Part shown: positions 26,127 through 34,679 of the stretch, one piece after another
Layout of the letters: each line of letters starts with the position of its first letter
Position numbering within the stretch: position 1 is the stretch's first letter
Source of the DNA: Qipengyuania huizhouensis
GTDB taxonomy: Bacteria; Pseudomonadota; Alphaproteobacteria; Sphingomonadales; Sphingomonadaceae
Direction of reading: 5' to 3'
DNA length: 64,000 nucleotides
Assembly: GCF_019711635.1 (NCBI RefSeq)
Contig: NZ_JAIGNT010000001.1
Coordinates: forward strand, 124,001 to 188,000
Notes under the pieces: generated by a model
Seen by the model: only the letters and a program-made list of their open reading frames with translations
Databases searched by the model: none
Told to the model about the DNA's origin: nothing
Program-made: the position numbers and the translations under genes

Positions 26127-27431
26127 ATGCCGTTCTGGGCCTACATGCTACATTGTCGCGGCGGTGCCTACTACATCGGGCACACGGACGATCTGGAATT
26201 GCGTGTCGCGCAGCACGAACGCGGTGAAATCGAAGGATTTACCGCGGACAGATTGCCGGTGGAACTGGTCTGGTCGGAGGAGTTCGCAACGCGTGAAGAG
26301 GCGCTCGCTGCTGAGCGAAGGATCAAAGGCTGGTCTCGGGCCAAGAAGATGGCGTTAATCCGTGGTGACTGGGAGCGGATATCGGAACTGGCGAAAAAGA
26401 AAGACGACCCTTCGACAAGCTCAGGGCGAACGGATGGAAAAACCAATTCTTTCCCCGCTCGTGCTGAGCTTGTCGAAGCACCGTCTTTTCCTTCTGAGCG
26501 CCCCCTCGAAGGCTTGATCCACACGTCGGGCCGCCTGGACAAGGCGCTCGCGGAAGCGACCGGTCTTTCGCGCGAGAGGGTGAAGGGTCTGATCGCGGAC
26601 GGTGCGGTCGAGATAAACGGGAAATCGGCAAAATCGGGTTCTGCAAAGCTGACCGGCGGCGAGAGCTATGTCGTCACCCTGCCCCCGCCCGAGCCGCTTG
26701 AAACCATCGCACAGAACATTCCCCTCGACGTGGTGTTCGAGGACGAACACCTGTTGGTGGTGAACAAGCCTGCAGGGATGGTGGTCCATCCGGCGGCAGG
26801 CAATCGCGACGGAACGCTGGTCAACGCGCTGTTGCATCATTGCAAGGGGCAGCTTTCGGGGATCAACGGCGTCGCCCGTCCGGGCATCGTGCACCGGATC
26901 GACAAGGATACGTCCGGCCTGCTTGTCGTCGCCAAGAGCGATGCGGCACACGAAGGGCTGGCGCGGCAGTTTGCCGACCATTCGATCACCCGGCGTTACC
27001 TGGCGGTCTGTGCCGAGCATCCCAACCCGCAGTCGGGGACAATTTCCACTCGTATCGGGCGGTCGGACAAGGACCGCAAGAAGATGACCGTGCTGCCCGA
27101 CAAGTCCACGCGGGGGAAACACGCGGTGACCCATTACGAAACCTTGCAGCGTCTCGACCATGCGGCGCTTATCGAATGCCGCCTTGAAACCGGACGCACT
27201 CATCAGGTCCGCGTTCACTGTGCGTCAATCGGTCATGCGCTATTGGGTGATCCTGTATATGGACGCACGCCCCAGCCGCTCCGAACGCTGCTCGAGAGCC
27301 TCGATTTCAAGCGCCAGGCGCTACATGCGGCCCGATTGGGATTCATACATCCTATCAGCGGTGAAAGCTTGGATTTCTGCGCCGAATTACCCCACGATAT
27401 GCGGGAACTCATCGACGAAACCGCTCGTTGA
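26127..27431 (+). CDS. GIY-YIG nuclease domain fused to RluD 23S rRNA pseudouridine synthase
   Basis: 434-aa continuous frame with two unrelated parts. Residues 1-92 are a GIY-YIG nuclease of the small UvrC-N/URI type: FWAYMLHC, AYYIGHTDDLELRVAQH, and KGWSRAKKMALI. Residues 94-120 are translated repeat DNA (DPSTSSGR and ARAELVEAPS). Residues about 128-434 are RluD: S4 domain (SGRLDKALAEATGLSRERVK), NKPAGMVVHPAAGN, active site VHRIDKDTSGLLVVAK with Asp259, and LETGRTHQVRVH. RluD makes the pseudouridines of 23S helix 69. No stop separates the halves; an internal TTG before IHTSGRL (codon 130) could give free RluD. The fusion seems to result from insertion of the repeat-bounded GIY-YIG unit. Confidence 0.8.
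   Translation: MPFWAYMLHCRGGAYYIGHTDDLELRVAQHERGEIEGFTADRLPVELVWSEEFATREEALAAERRIKGWSRAKKMALIRGDWERISELAKKKDDPSTSSGRTDGKTNSFPARAELVEAPSFPSERPLEGLIHTSGRLDKALAEATGLSRERVKGLIADGAVEINGKSAKSGSAKLTGGESYVVTLPPPEPLETIAQNIPLDVVFEDEHLLVVNKPAGMVVHPAAGNRDGTLVNALLHHCKGQLSGINGVARPGIVHRIDKDTSGLLVVAKSDAAHEGLARQFADHSITRRYLAVCAEHPNPQSGTISTRIGRSDKDRKKMTVLPDKSTRGKHAVTHYETLQRLDHAALIECRLETGRTHQVRVHCASIGHALLGDPVYGRTPQPLRTLLESLDFKRQALHAARLGFIHPISGESLDFCAELPHDMRELIDETAR
26408..26434 (-). repeat. REP-like palindromic repeat, copy B (inverted relative to A)
   Basis: CCCTTCGACAAGCTCAGGGC plus GAACGGA, the reverse complement of copy A over more than 20 bases. Encodes DPSTSSGRTDG in the fused reading frame, and pairs with copy C, twenty bases away, as an inverted pair. 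Confidence 0.88.
26455..26485 (+). repeat. REP-like palindromic repeat, copy C
   Basis: CGTGCTGAGCTTGTCGAAGC with CACCGTC, same direction as copy A but with CGTG/GCAC variants that keep the stem paired. Encodes ARAELVEAPS in the fused frame. Together with B it can form a long hairpin in the mRNA. Confidence 0.87.
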
Positions 27432-27553
27432 AATCGATGAAACGCGTGTGCAAATTCGGTCGCGTTCTGTTACAAGCAAACCAGTGGCCCGAATGATCGG
27501 ATGCCCAGCAGGGGTCCGGCAAGCGAGGTCGACGCAAGAAAGGTCAGGGTAAA

Positions 27554-28459
27554 GTGAGCAATACCAGAAGTTTGAGCGTCCCGGCGCTCGGTGGTGAGCA
27601 AAGCCTCAACCGCTATCTCTCCGAAATCAAGAAATTCCCCGTGCTGACGCAAGAGCAGGAATACATGCTCGCCAAGCGTTACGAAGAGCATGGGGACAGC
27701 GAAGCTGCGGCGCAGCTCGTCACCTCGCACCTGCGTCTCGTGGCGAAGATCGCCATGGGCTATCGCGGCTACGGCCTGCCTGTGTCGGATCTCATTTCCG
27801 AAGGCAATGTCGGCCTGATGCAGGGCGTGAAGAAATTCGAAGCCGACCGCGGCTTCCGCCTCGCCACCTATGCCATGTGGTGGATCAAGGCGAGCATCCA
27901 GGAATACATACTGCGCAGCTGGTCGCTCGTAAAGATGGGTACCACCGCCGCGCAGAAGAAGCTGTTCTTCAACCTTCGCCGGATGAAGAAGAACCTCGAT
28001 GCCTATGAAGACACCGACCTTCACCCGGACGATGTGAACAAGATCGCTACCGATCTCGGCGTGCCCGAGCAGGAAGTGATCAATATGAACCGCCGGATGA
28101 TGATGGGCGGCGACGGTTCGCTCAACGTGCCGATGCGCAATGGCGAAGAAGGCTCGGGCGAGTGGATGGACTGGCTGACCGACGATCGTCCGCTTCAGGA
28201 CGAGACGGTTGCCGATACCGAGGAAAAGGAAGTGCGCCATGAAATGCTGGTGGAGGCGATGGACAGCCTCAACGAGCGTGAACAGCACATCCTTACCGAA
28301 CGCCGCCTGACGGAAAACCCGCAGACGCTCGAAGAGTTGTCGCAGGTTTACAACGTCAGCCGCGAACGCATCCGCCAGATCGAGGTTCGCGCCTTCGAGA
28401 AGCTGCAGAAGGCGATGCAGCGCATCGCCGGCGACCGCTTGTTGCCCGGCGTGGCCTGA
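27554..28459 (+). CDS. rpoH: RNA polymerase heat-shock sigma factor (sigma-32)
   Basis: 301 aa. Region 2 with LVTSHLRLVAKIAMGYRGYGLPVSDLISEGNVGLMQGVKKFEADRGFRLATYAMWWIKASIQEYIL, the RpoH box around TTAAQKKLFFNLRRMKK, and region 4 with NEREQHILTERRL and VSRERIRQIEVRAFEKLQKAM. The RpoH box separates it from the housekeeping sigma. It directs heat-shock genes, probably including clpX/clpP in this window. GTG start at 27554. A strong terminator follows. Confidence 0.95.
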   Translation: MSNTRSLSVPALGGEQSLNRYLSEIKKFPVLTQEQEYMLAKRYEEHGDSEAAAQLVTSHLRLVAKIAMGYRGYGLPVSDLISEGNVGLMQGVKKFEADRGFRLATYAMWWIKASIQEYILRSWSLVKMGTTAAQKKLFFNLRRMKKNLDAYEDTDLHPDDVNKIATDLGVPEQEVINMNRRMMMGGDGSLNVPMRNGEEGSGEWMDWLTDDRPLQDETVADTEEKEVRHEMLVEAMDSLNEREQHILTERRLTENPQTLEELSQVYNVSRERIRQIEVRAFEKLQKAMQRIAGDRLLPGVA

Positions 28460-28481
28460 TCCACCGTACTGAATATGAAAG

Positions 28482-28519
28482 CGGCGTGAGAGGATGGACC
28501 TTTCGCGCCGTTTTCTTTT
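28482..28519 (+). terminator. Rho-independent terminator after rpoH
   Basis: Twelve-pair stem CGGCGTGAGAGG/CCTTTCGCGCCG with two G-U pairs, ATGGA loop, then TTTTCTTTT. The T run ends at the first candidate ATG of mtgA. Confidence 0.8.
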
Positions 28520-29203
28520 ATGGGCCACATGATGATACGGTCGCTGACACGCTTCTTGTTCAAGTTCCTTGTCGGCTTCATCGGACTGAGCCTGGCGCTT
28601 GTCCTGCTGTTCAAGTTCGTCCCGGTTCCGGTCACGGCCACGATGGTCCTCGACGGGAATGGCATAACCAAGGACTGGGAACCGCTTTCGCAGATCGATC
28701 GCAATATGGTGCGCGCCGTGATTGCCGCGGAAGATGGCAAGTTCTGCACTCATGACGGTTTCGACCGCGAGGCGATCGAGACGGCCATGCGCGAGAATGC
28801 GCAGGGCGGGCGTATCCGTGGCGGATCCACCATCAGCCAGCAGACCGCCAAGAATGTCTTCCTGTGGCAGGGTGGCGGCTATTTCCGCAAGGGACTGGAA
28901 GCCTATTTCACGCTGCTGATCGAGAAAATCTGGGGCAAGCGGCGCATCGTGGAGGTCTATCTCAACGTCGCCGAAACCGGCATCGGAACCTATGGTGCGG
29001 AGGCCGGGGCGAAGCGATATTTCGGAAAGAGTGCTTCTTCTCTCACCACGCTCGAAGCTGCACGAATGGCGGCAGCGCTTCCCTTGCCGAAAAAGCGCTC
29101 CGTCAAGAATCCCAGCGGCTGGCTGCGCGGATATGGCAACACGATTTCCGCACGTATCGGCGTCGTAGCCCGTGACGGCCTCGATTCCTGCGTTTATCAG
29201 TAG
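28520..29203 (+). CDS. mtgA: Monofunctional peptidoglycan glycosyltransferase
   Basis: 227 aa. One N-terminal membrane anchor (about 10-33), then the GT51 domain: AVIAAEDGKFCTHDGFD with catalytic Glu, RGGSTISQQTAKNVFLW, RKGLEAYFTLLIEKIWGKRRIVEVYLNVAETGIGTYGAEAGAKRYFGKSA. It polymerises glycan strands from lipid II outside the inner membrane. Three ATGs (28520, 28529, 28532) can start it; none has a clear ribosome site and the first abuts the rpoH terminator T run, so expression may rely on readthrough or an internal promoter. The CDF gene follows after five bases. Confidence 0.93.
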   Translation: MGHMMIRSLTRFLFKFLVGFIGLSLALVLLFKFVPVPVTATMVLDGNGITKDWEPLSQIDRNMVRAVIAAEDGKFCTHDGFDREAIETAMRENAQGGRIRGGSTISQQTAKNVFLWQGGGYFRKGLEAYFTLLIEKIWGKRRIVEVYLNVAETGIGTYGAEAGAKRYFGKSASSLTTLEAARMAAALPLPKKRSVKNPSGWLRGYGNTISARIGVVARDGLDSCVYQ

Positions 29204-29208
29204 GTTCG

Positions 29209-30129
29209 ATGGGAACGGGTCACAGCCACGAACAGGGACATGCGCACGGCGCGGGCCACAGCCATGCACCGAAGGATTTCGGCCGCGCCTTCCTGATCGG
29301 CATCGTACTGAATACGGCATTCGTCATCATCGAGGCGGTCTATGGCTGGCTTTCGGGGTCGATGGCGCTGATTGCCGATGCCGGGCACAACCTTTCGGAC
29401 GTGATGGCGCTGCTGCTGGCCTGGGGGGCGAGCATTGCCGCAAAGAAACCGGCAAATGCCCGCTTCACCTATGGGTACAAGAGTTCGACGATTCTTGCCG
29501 CTCTGGCCAATGCAGCGCTCCTGCTGGTGGCAATCGGGGCAATTGCCTATGAAACCATCCACCGTCTGTCCGATCCCGCGCCGGTGGAAGGCGCGACAAT
29601 GGTCATCGTGGCGGGTATCGGCATCGTCATCAACGCCGGCACCGCCATGCTGTTCATGCGGGGGCGCAAGCAAGACATCAATATTCGCGGGGCGTTCCTT
29701 CACATGGCGGCGGATGCCCTGGTCAGCCTAGGCGTGGTCATTGCAGGCATCGCGATCCTGCTCAGCGGTGCACTCTGGATCGATCCACTAGTGAGCCTGC
29801 TGATCGTGGCGGTTATCGCCTGGGGGACGTGGGGGCTGCTGAAGGACAGCGTTGCCATGAGTCTGCTCGGTGTGCCGAAAGGCGTATCGGAAAGCCGCGT
29901 TCGCGGATATCTGGTCGGTCTGGAGGGGGTGAGTGAAATTCACGAGCTGCATATCTGGCCCATGTCTACGACCGAAACGGCCCTTACCGCGCATCTGGTG
30001 ATGCCCGATGGCCATCCGGGCGACGCTTTCCTGCGCGAGATCGGCCATGAGCTGAAACACCATCACCGAATCGGCCACGCGACCATCCAGATCGAACAAG
30101 CGGGCCTGCATTGCAGGCACAGGTGCTGA
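29209..30129 (+). CDS. Cation diffusion facilitator (CzcD/ZitB-like) metal exporter
   Basis: 306 aa. A His-rich N-terminus (GHSHEQGHAHGAGHSHAP) precedes six membrane helices. The metal site is shown by SMALIADAGHNLSDVMALL (HxxxD) in helix 2 and FLHMAADALVSLGVV in helix 5; the cytoplasmic C-terminal domain ends in HHRIGHATIQIEQAGLHCRHRC. It exports Zn2+ or related divalent metals using protons. Its stop overlaps the ATG of the ECF sigma gene (TGATG), tying metal export to that regulatory block. Confidence 0.92.
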   Translation: MGTGHSHEQGHAHGAGHSHAPKDFGRAFLIGIVLNTAFVIIEAVYGWLSGSMALIADAGHNLSDVMALLLAWGASIAAKKPANARFTYGYKSSTILAALANAALLLVAIGAIAYETIHRLSDPAPVEGATMVIVAGIGIVINAGTAMLFMRGRKQDINIRGAFLHMAADALVSLGVVIAGIAILLSGALWIDPLVSLLIVAVIAWGTWGLLKDSVAMSLLGVPKGVSESRVRGYLVGLEGVSEIHELHIWPMSTTETALTAHLVMPDGHPGDAFLREIGHELKHHHRIGHATIQIEQAGLHCRHRC

Positions 30130-30698
30130 TGATGCCATCCGGAAGCGATGCACGCGATCGGCTCGAAGCTGCGATGGCTCGCCTTGCTGGCGGCGATCGC
30201 AGCGCGTTGGAGGAAATCTATCGGAGCACCTCAGCGAAACTTTTTGGAATTTGCCTGCGTATCTTGAAGGACGAAAAGGAAGCCGAGGACGCGTTGCAGG
30301 ACGTTTACATCTCTCTCTGGCGCAAGGCCGACCGCTACGATGCGGAGCGGGCCAGTCCGATAAGCTGGCTTGCCACATTCGCGCGGAACCGCGCGGTGGA
30401 CCGGCTGAGGGTGGGAAAGGTCCGGCAGGGCAGCGTGCCCGCCGAACACGCCGCACCGATTGCCGACGAGGCACCGCTTGCAGAGAATTTGCTGATCGAT
30501 GCAGAGCGTGATGCGCGCATCCATCATTGTCTCGATCGGCTGGACGAAAAGCCGCGCAGCGCGATCCGCAGCGCCTTTTTCGAAGGCCGCACCTACGCCC
30601 AGATCGCGGAGGCCGACGGAATACCGCTCGGCACAATGAAGAGCTGGGTACGCAGGGGACTCCAGAAATTGAAAGCATGTCTGGAGCGCGGCGAATGA
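30129..30698 (+). CDS. ECF sigma factor (SigK-like)
   Basis: 189 aa. Region 2: LFGICLRILKDEKEAEDALQDVYISLWRKADRYDAERASPISWLATFARNRAVDRLR; region 4: LDEKPRSAIRSAFFEGRTYAQIAEADGIPLGTMKSWVRRGLQKLKACLE. The link between regions (RQGSVPAEHAAPIADEAPLAE) has normal length. Start ATG at 30129 overlaps the CDF stop; a longer frame to 30111 is less likely. Its ATGA overlap with the anti-sigma gene downstream shows that the pair is translated together. Target genes likely include the fasciclin gene that follows. Confidence 0.92.
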   Translation: MMPSGSDARDRLEAAMARLAGGDRSALEEIYRSTSAKLFGICLRILKDEKEAEDALQDVYISLWRKADRYDAERASPISWLATFARNRAVDRLRVGKVRQGSVPAEHAAPIADEAPLAENLLIDAERDARIHHCLDRLDEKPRSAIRSAFFEGRTYAQIAEADGIPLGTMKSWVRRGLQKLKACLERGE

Positions 30699-31417
30699 GC
30701 GAGGATTTCCGCCCCGACGACGTGCTTGCGGCCGAATACGTGCTCGGCCTGCTCGAAGGAGAGGATTTGCTTGCGGCCCGGGCGCGGGAGGCATCCGATG
30801 AAAAATTCGCTGCCGAGGTCGCACGCTGGCAGGACCAGCTGGCACCGCTGCTCGATACGATCGATGCCCGCACGCCGCGCGAGGAAGTCTGGAAAAGAAT
30901 CCGGGACGAATTCGATACGCTTGGGGATAGTGCCGAGATCATCTCGCTGAATGCGCGGCTCCGGGGTTGGAAAATGGCCGCCGGAACGGCCGCTGCCGCA
31001 GCTGTTGCTGCCATATCCGTGCTGGTTCTTTCTCCTTCGCAGGCACCATCGCCCCCGCCCACCGCTGAGCCGCAGGCACCTCTCGCCGCTTCCATCCCGA
31101 TTGCCGACACGCAGTTGCGCTTGGCTGTCACCTATCTCCCCGAACGTCAGGAATTGCTGGTCTCGGCCAGCGGACTGACCGCTGATGGAGTGCACGATCA
31201 CGAGCTCTGGCTGGTGCCCCGGTCCGAGGATATGCCGCTGCTTTCCCTCGGTGTGGTCGCGCCCGGCGAAGAACGCCGCATATCTCTGGATCAGGCTGTC
31301 GCCGAGCAGATGGCGGATGGTTCTCCTCTCCTCCTCACCCGGGAACCGCTGGGCGGCAAACCACCCGGCGTCGACGCAGGTCCGGTCGTGGCCGAAGGGC
31401 GCATGCAAACTATCTGA
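30695..31417 (+). CDS. Anti-sigma factor (RskA-like)
   Basis: 240 aa. The N-terminal SEDFRPDDVLAAEYVLGLLEGEDLLAARA is the anti-sigma K type helical sigma-binding domain; WKMAAGTAAAAAVAAISVLVLSP (about 93-115) is the single membrane helix; the rest is a periplasmic RskA-type domain (LRLAVTYLPERQELLVSASGL, HELWLVP, RISLDQAVAEQMADGSPLLLTREPLGGKP). It holds the ECF sigma at the membrane until released by proteolysis. Starts by ATGA overlap with the sigma gene. Confidence 0.9.
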   Translation: MSEDFRPDDVLAAEYVLGLLEGEDLLAARAREASDEKFAAEVARWQDQLAPLLDTIDARTPREEVWKRIRDEFDTLGDSAEIISLNARLRGWKMAAGTAAAAAVAAISVLVLSPSQAPSPPPTAEPQAPLAASIPIADTQLRLAVTYLPERQELLVSASGLTADGVHDHELWLVPRSEDMPLLSLGVVAPGEERRISLDQAVAEQMADGSPLLLTREPLGGKPPGVDAGPVVAEGRMQTI

Positions 31418-31427
31418 AAATTTTTTG

Positions 31428-31453
31428 CATCCGCATTGCGGCGGCTTTCGTAA
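31428..31453 (+). promoter_or_regulatory. Candidate ECF-type promoter of the fasciclin gene
   Basis: CATCCG, 15-base spacer, CGTAA in the 83-base gap between the anti-sigma stop and the fasciclin ATG. The -10-like CGTAA is typical of ECF promoters in general. Assignment to the neighbouring sigma is inference. Confidence 0.35.
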
Positions 31454-31500
31454 CTCCATGCACAAGTTGGACGGGCTTGTGAGATAGAGGAGTTATACCA

Positions 31501-32070
31501 ATGACCATTTCGACCCAGTTTAAGGCCGCAGCCGCGGCATCAGTCCTTGCCATGGGCGGTTTCGCCATTGCTGCATCCGGCCCTGCGCTTGCCCATAATC
31601 ACAAGGAAAAGCCCGCACAGGCTCAGGCCAATATTGTCCAGACCGCAATCGGAACGGGCATGCACGAAACGCTGGTCGCCGCCGTCCAGGCTGCAGACCT
31701 CGTCGACACGCTGTCCTCGCCCGGGCCCTTCACCGTGTTTGCGCCAACCGATACCGCATTTTCCGCCTTGCCCGATGGCACGGTGAGCACGCTGCTCGAG
31801 CCGGCTAACAAAGGCCAGTTGCAGAACATTCTCACCTACCACGTCGTGGCAGGCCGAATTCCCGCCGCACAGCTTTCCGCTGCAATCAAGACGAATGGCG
31901 GCAGCTACACCTTCGAGACCGTTGCAGGCGCCGAACTGACCGCGAGTTTCGCAGGCGAGAACATCGTCATCACTGACGGTGCCGGCGGCACCAGCACCGT
32001 GACCATGGCCGACGTGAAAACCACGAACGGCGTGATCCACGTCACCGACGGTGTCTTCCTGCCCGGTTGA
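31501..32070 (+). CDS. Secreted fasciclin-domain protein
   Basis: 189 aa. Signal peptide ending at about ALAHNHKEK (residue 31), followed by one FAS1 domain (about 45-188): TLVAAVQAADLVDTLSSPGPFTVFAPTDTAFSAL is the H1-f1 motif, LTYHVVAGRI the second conserved box, and TTNGVIHVTDGVFLPG the end. FAS1 domains mediate adhesion or bind matrix or metals. Placement directly after an ECF/anti-sigma pair is a recurrent arrangement and suggests it is the sigma target. Good ribosome site GAGGAG ahead. Confidence 0.92.
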   Translation: MTISTQFKAAAAASVLAMGGFAIAASGPALAHNHKEKPAQAQANIVQTAIGTGMHETLVAAVQAADLVDTLSSPGPFTVFAPTDTAFSALPDGTVSTLLEPANKGQLQNILTYHVVAGRIPAAQLSAAIKTNGGSYTFETVAGAELTASFAGENIVITDGAGGTSTVTMADVKTTNGVIHVTDGVFLPG

Positions 32071-32132
32071 TCCGCAAATCAGTCAACAACGCCGCTAGGG
32101 CTACCTCCCCCTTTCGAGAGAGCGGCGTCACT

Positions 32133-32172
32133 GCCCCGTCCGGCCACCCCATCGGCCTGGCGGGGCCTTTTT
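32133..32172 (+). terminator. Terminator after the fasciclin gene
   Basis: Imperfect stem GCCCCG...CGGGGC enclosing CGGCC/GGCC pairs, followed by CTTTTT. About 60 bases after the stop codon. Confidence 0.7.
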
Positions 32173-32186
32173 CTAACCCCAAACGC

Positions 32187-32224
32187 AAAACGCCGCGAGG
32201 TTCTGAGACCGCGCGGCGTTTTTA
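32187..32224 (-). terminator. Bidirectional terminator between fasciclin gene and clpX
   Basis: AACGCCGCG and CGCGGCGTT arms around a 13-base loop, with A run on the left and T run on the right, so it can serve both convergent genes. It lies 20 bases after the clpX stop. Confidence 0.8.
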
Positions 32225-32243
32225 ATAACCAGGAGGGCGGAAG

Positions 32244-33500
32244 CTAAGCCGCTTCTTCCTTGGGTCCGTGAACCTGGATCGGATCTTTCTTGCCTTCCAC
32301 CACATCGGCATCGATGACGATTTCGGTCACGCCGTCCATGTCCGGCAGGTCGAACATCGTGTCGAGCAGGATGCCTTCGACGATCGAACGCAGGCCGCGC
32401 GCGCCGGTTTTGCGGGCGATGGCCTTTTCCGCGATCTTCTGCAGGGCATCCTTCTTGAAGGTCAGTTCGACATTCTCGAGTTCGAACAATTTCGCATACT
32501 GCTTGCAAAGGGCGTTCTTCGGCTCGGTCAGGATGGTGATGAGCGCATCAACGTCCAGATCCCGCAGGGTCGCGATGACCGGCAGACGGCCGACGAATTC
32601 GGGGATCAATCCGAACTTCAGCAGATCTTCCGGTTCGCCCTTTTCGAGCAGTTCGCCCACACGGCGTTTGTCCGGATCGGCGACATGCGCGCCGAAGCCG
32701 ATCGAGCGCTTCTGCAGGCGGTCGGCAATGATCTTTTCAAGACCCGCGAAGGCCCCGCCGCAGATGAACAGGATGTTCGTGGTGTCGACCTGCAGGAATT
32801 CCTGCTGCGGATGCTTGCGTCCGCCCTGCGGCGGAACAGAGGCGGTGGTACCTTCCATCAGCTTGAGCAGTGCCTGCTGGACGCCCTCACCCGAGACGTC
32901 GCGCGTGATCGAGGGGTTTTCGGCCTTGCGCGTGATCTTGTCGATCTCGTCGATATAGACGATCCCGTGCTGCGCCTTCTCGACATTATAATCCGAGGCC
33001 TGAAGTAGCTTGAGGATGATGTTCTCCACATCCTCGCCAACGTAACCGGCTTCGGTCAGCGTGGTGGCGTCGGCCATGGTGAAGGGCACGTCGAAAGTGC
33101 GCGCCAGCGTCTGCGCCAGCAAAGTCTTGCCGCAACCGGTCGGGCCGACGAGCAGGATATTCGACTTGGCGAGTTCGACATCGCCCGCCTTGCCGCCGTG
33201 CTTCAAGCGCTTGTAGTGGTTGTGAACCGCCACCGAAAGCACGCGTTTCGCGCGGTCTTGCCCGATCACATAGTCGTTGAGCGTTTCGAAGATTTCGGAA
33301 GGCGTCGGGACATCGCCGTCCTTCTTGCCGGAAATGCCCGCCTTGGTTTCTTCGCGGATGATATCGTTGCACAGCTCGACGCATTCGTCGCAGATGAACA
33401 CGGTCGGGCCCGCAATCAGTTTGCGCACCTCGTGCTGCGACTTACCGCAAAAACTGCAGTATAACGTGGATTTGCTATCGGTTCCGCTCAACTTGGTCAT
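32244..33500 (-). CDS. clpX: ClpX, ATP-dependent unfoldase subunit of ClpXP
   Basis: 418 aa. N-terminal zinc-binding domain with paired cysteines ([10 protein letters not shown] and [10 protein letters not shown]), Walker [16 protein letters not shown], Walker [11 protein letters not shown], pore loop YVGEDVENI, the ClpP-docking IGF in KRSIGFGAH, sensor GARGLRS. It recognises and unfolds proteins for ClpP. In alphaproteobacteria ClpXP degrades CtrA and other cell-cycle proteins. Downstream of clpP on the same strand with a 183-base gap. Confidence 0.98.
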   Translation of the reverse strand: MTKLSGTDSKSTLYCSFCGKSQHEVRKLIAGPTVFICDECVELCNDIIREETKAGISGKKDGDVPTPSEIFETLNDYVIGQDRAKRVLSVAVHNHYKRLKHGGKAGDVELAKSNILLVGPTGCGKTLLAQTLARTFDVPFTMADATTLTEAGYVGEDVENIILKLLQASDYNVEKAQHGIVYIDEIDKITRKAENPSITRDVSGEGVQQALLKLMEGTTASVPPQGGRKHPQQEFLQVDTTNILFICGGAFAGLEKIIADRLQKRSIGFGAHVADPDKRRVGELLEKGEPEDLLKFGLIPEFVGRLPVIATLRDLDVDALITILTEPKNALCKQYAKLFELENVELTFKKDALQKIAEKAIARKTGARGLRSIVEGILLDTMFDLPDMDGVTEIVIDADVVEGKKDPIQVHGPKEEAA

Positions 33501-33645
33501 TTCCTGCTCTGCCCCGCCAGCCCAAAATACAGGGATTCGCCGACTCTAGGCCGGTAGGGGATTCGGTCAACATTTCACTACCAGCAACCCCTTGCCATAA
33601 GCTGAAGGCGCAAGGTTGCCGATTTCCTAGGACAATAATGCAACA

Positions 33646-33671
33646 GTCCCCCAGAGAGACAAATGGGGGAC
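33646..33671 (-). terminator. Possible weak terminator or processing hairpin after clpP
   Basis: GTCCCCCA/TGGGGGAC arms with a ten-base loop, 12 bases past the clpP stop. No T run follows on the minus strand, so it could be an mRNA-stabilising hairpin that lets some transcripts continue into clpX. Confidence 0.45.
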
Positions 33672-33683
33672 GTTGAAGGGATG

Positions 33684-34397
33684 TTACTCGGGCGCGCCGC
33701 CCGAACCCTTGTCCGCGTCCTTGATGGGCTCATCGTCGCCCTCGTTCTCGGGACGGGCCTCGAAAACCTTGTCGACGATGCCGAACTTCATGGCTTCCTC
33801 GGCTTCGAGGAAGGTGTCACGGTCCATCGCCTTCTCGATATCCGACAGGCTCTTGCCGGTATACTGGACGTAGAGATCGTTCATCCGCTTGCGGATACGC
33901 AGGATCTCACGAGCCTGGATTTCGATGTCACTGGCCATGCCGCGGGCACCGCCCGAAGGCTGGTGAACCATGATGCGCGCATTTGGCAGCGCGATGCGCA
34001 TGCCGGGTTCGCCCGCCGCAAGCAGGAAGCTGCCCATCGAGGCGGCCTGCCCGATACAGACGGTCGACACGCGCGGTTTGATATACTGCATGGTATCATG
34101 GATCGCCATGCCGGCCGTCACCACGCCGCCGGGCGAATTGATATACATGCTGATCGGCTTGGATGGGTTTTCGCTCTCGAGGAACAGCAGCTGCGCCACA
34201 ATGAGCGAAGCCATATTGTCTTCCACCTGACCGGTGACAAAAACGATGCGTTCGCGCAGCAGGCGGCTGAAAATATCGAAAGCTCGCTCGCCGCGGCTCG
34301 ACTGCTCGACCACGGTGGGCACCAAGGCCCCGGTCAGGGGGTCGCGGTCGAACTGGCCCTGCGAACCGTGCGCATCGCTGCCGAAAAGGTCGATCAT
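33684..34397 (-). CDS. clpP: ClpP protease subunit
   Basis: 237 aa. Catalytic triad: Ser in [14 protein letters not shown], His in [11 protein letters not shown], Asp later in [11 protein letters not shown]. The front end [35 protein letters not shown] is the standard ClpP start. N-terminal ([23 protein letters not shown]) and C-terminal acidic ([20 protein letters not shown]) extensions make it longer than the 207-aa E. coli form. Start ATG at 34397 follows GGAAGG. Confidence 0.97.
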   Translation of the reverse strand: MIDLFGSDAHGSQGQFDRDPLTGALVPTVVEQSSRGERAFDIFSRLLRERIVFVTGQVEDNMASLIVAQLLFLESENPSKPISMYINSPGGVVTAGMAIHDTMQYIKPRVSTVCIGQAASMGSFLLAAGEPGMRIALPNARIMVHQPSGGARGMASDIEIQAREILRIRKRMNDLYVQYTGKSLSDIEKAMDRDTFLEAEEAMKFGIVDKVFEARPENEGDDEPIKDADKGSGGAPE

Positions 34398-34679
34398 GAA
34401 AATCCTTCCGTCTGAATATCGAGCGTCTATGTCGCCATAGCACCCGGATTGTTCAAGGGTCTTTCCGTCCAAATGCGCAGCTAACCTCGATTGGGCCGAT
34501 AAGGTTGGGCACCTGCCCGTGACCACCCTCCCAGTTCCAATGGTTTCGATCCGCTACCGAAATAGACATTCGTCGGGTCCGTTCGACGCTCATCGGCGAC
34601 CAAATGCCATTGATCGACAGAGGCTGGGGCATTTCAGCTACAGTTGTAAACGTCGCGGCGAGGAAGAACAGGAGAAACA

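Noticed and set aside
26077..26485. CRISPR-like interpretation of the palindromic repeats
   Set aside because: Only three copies, in mixed directions and with irregular spacing that includes coding sequence; no cas genes.
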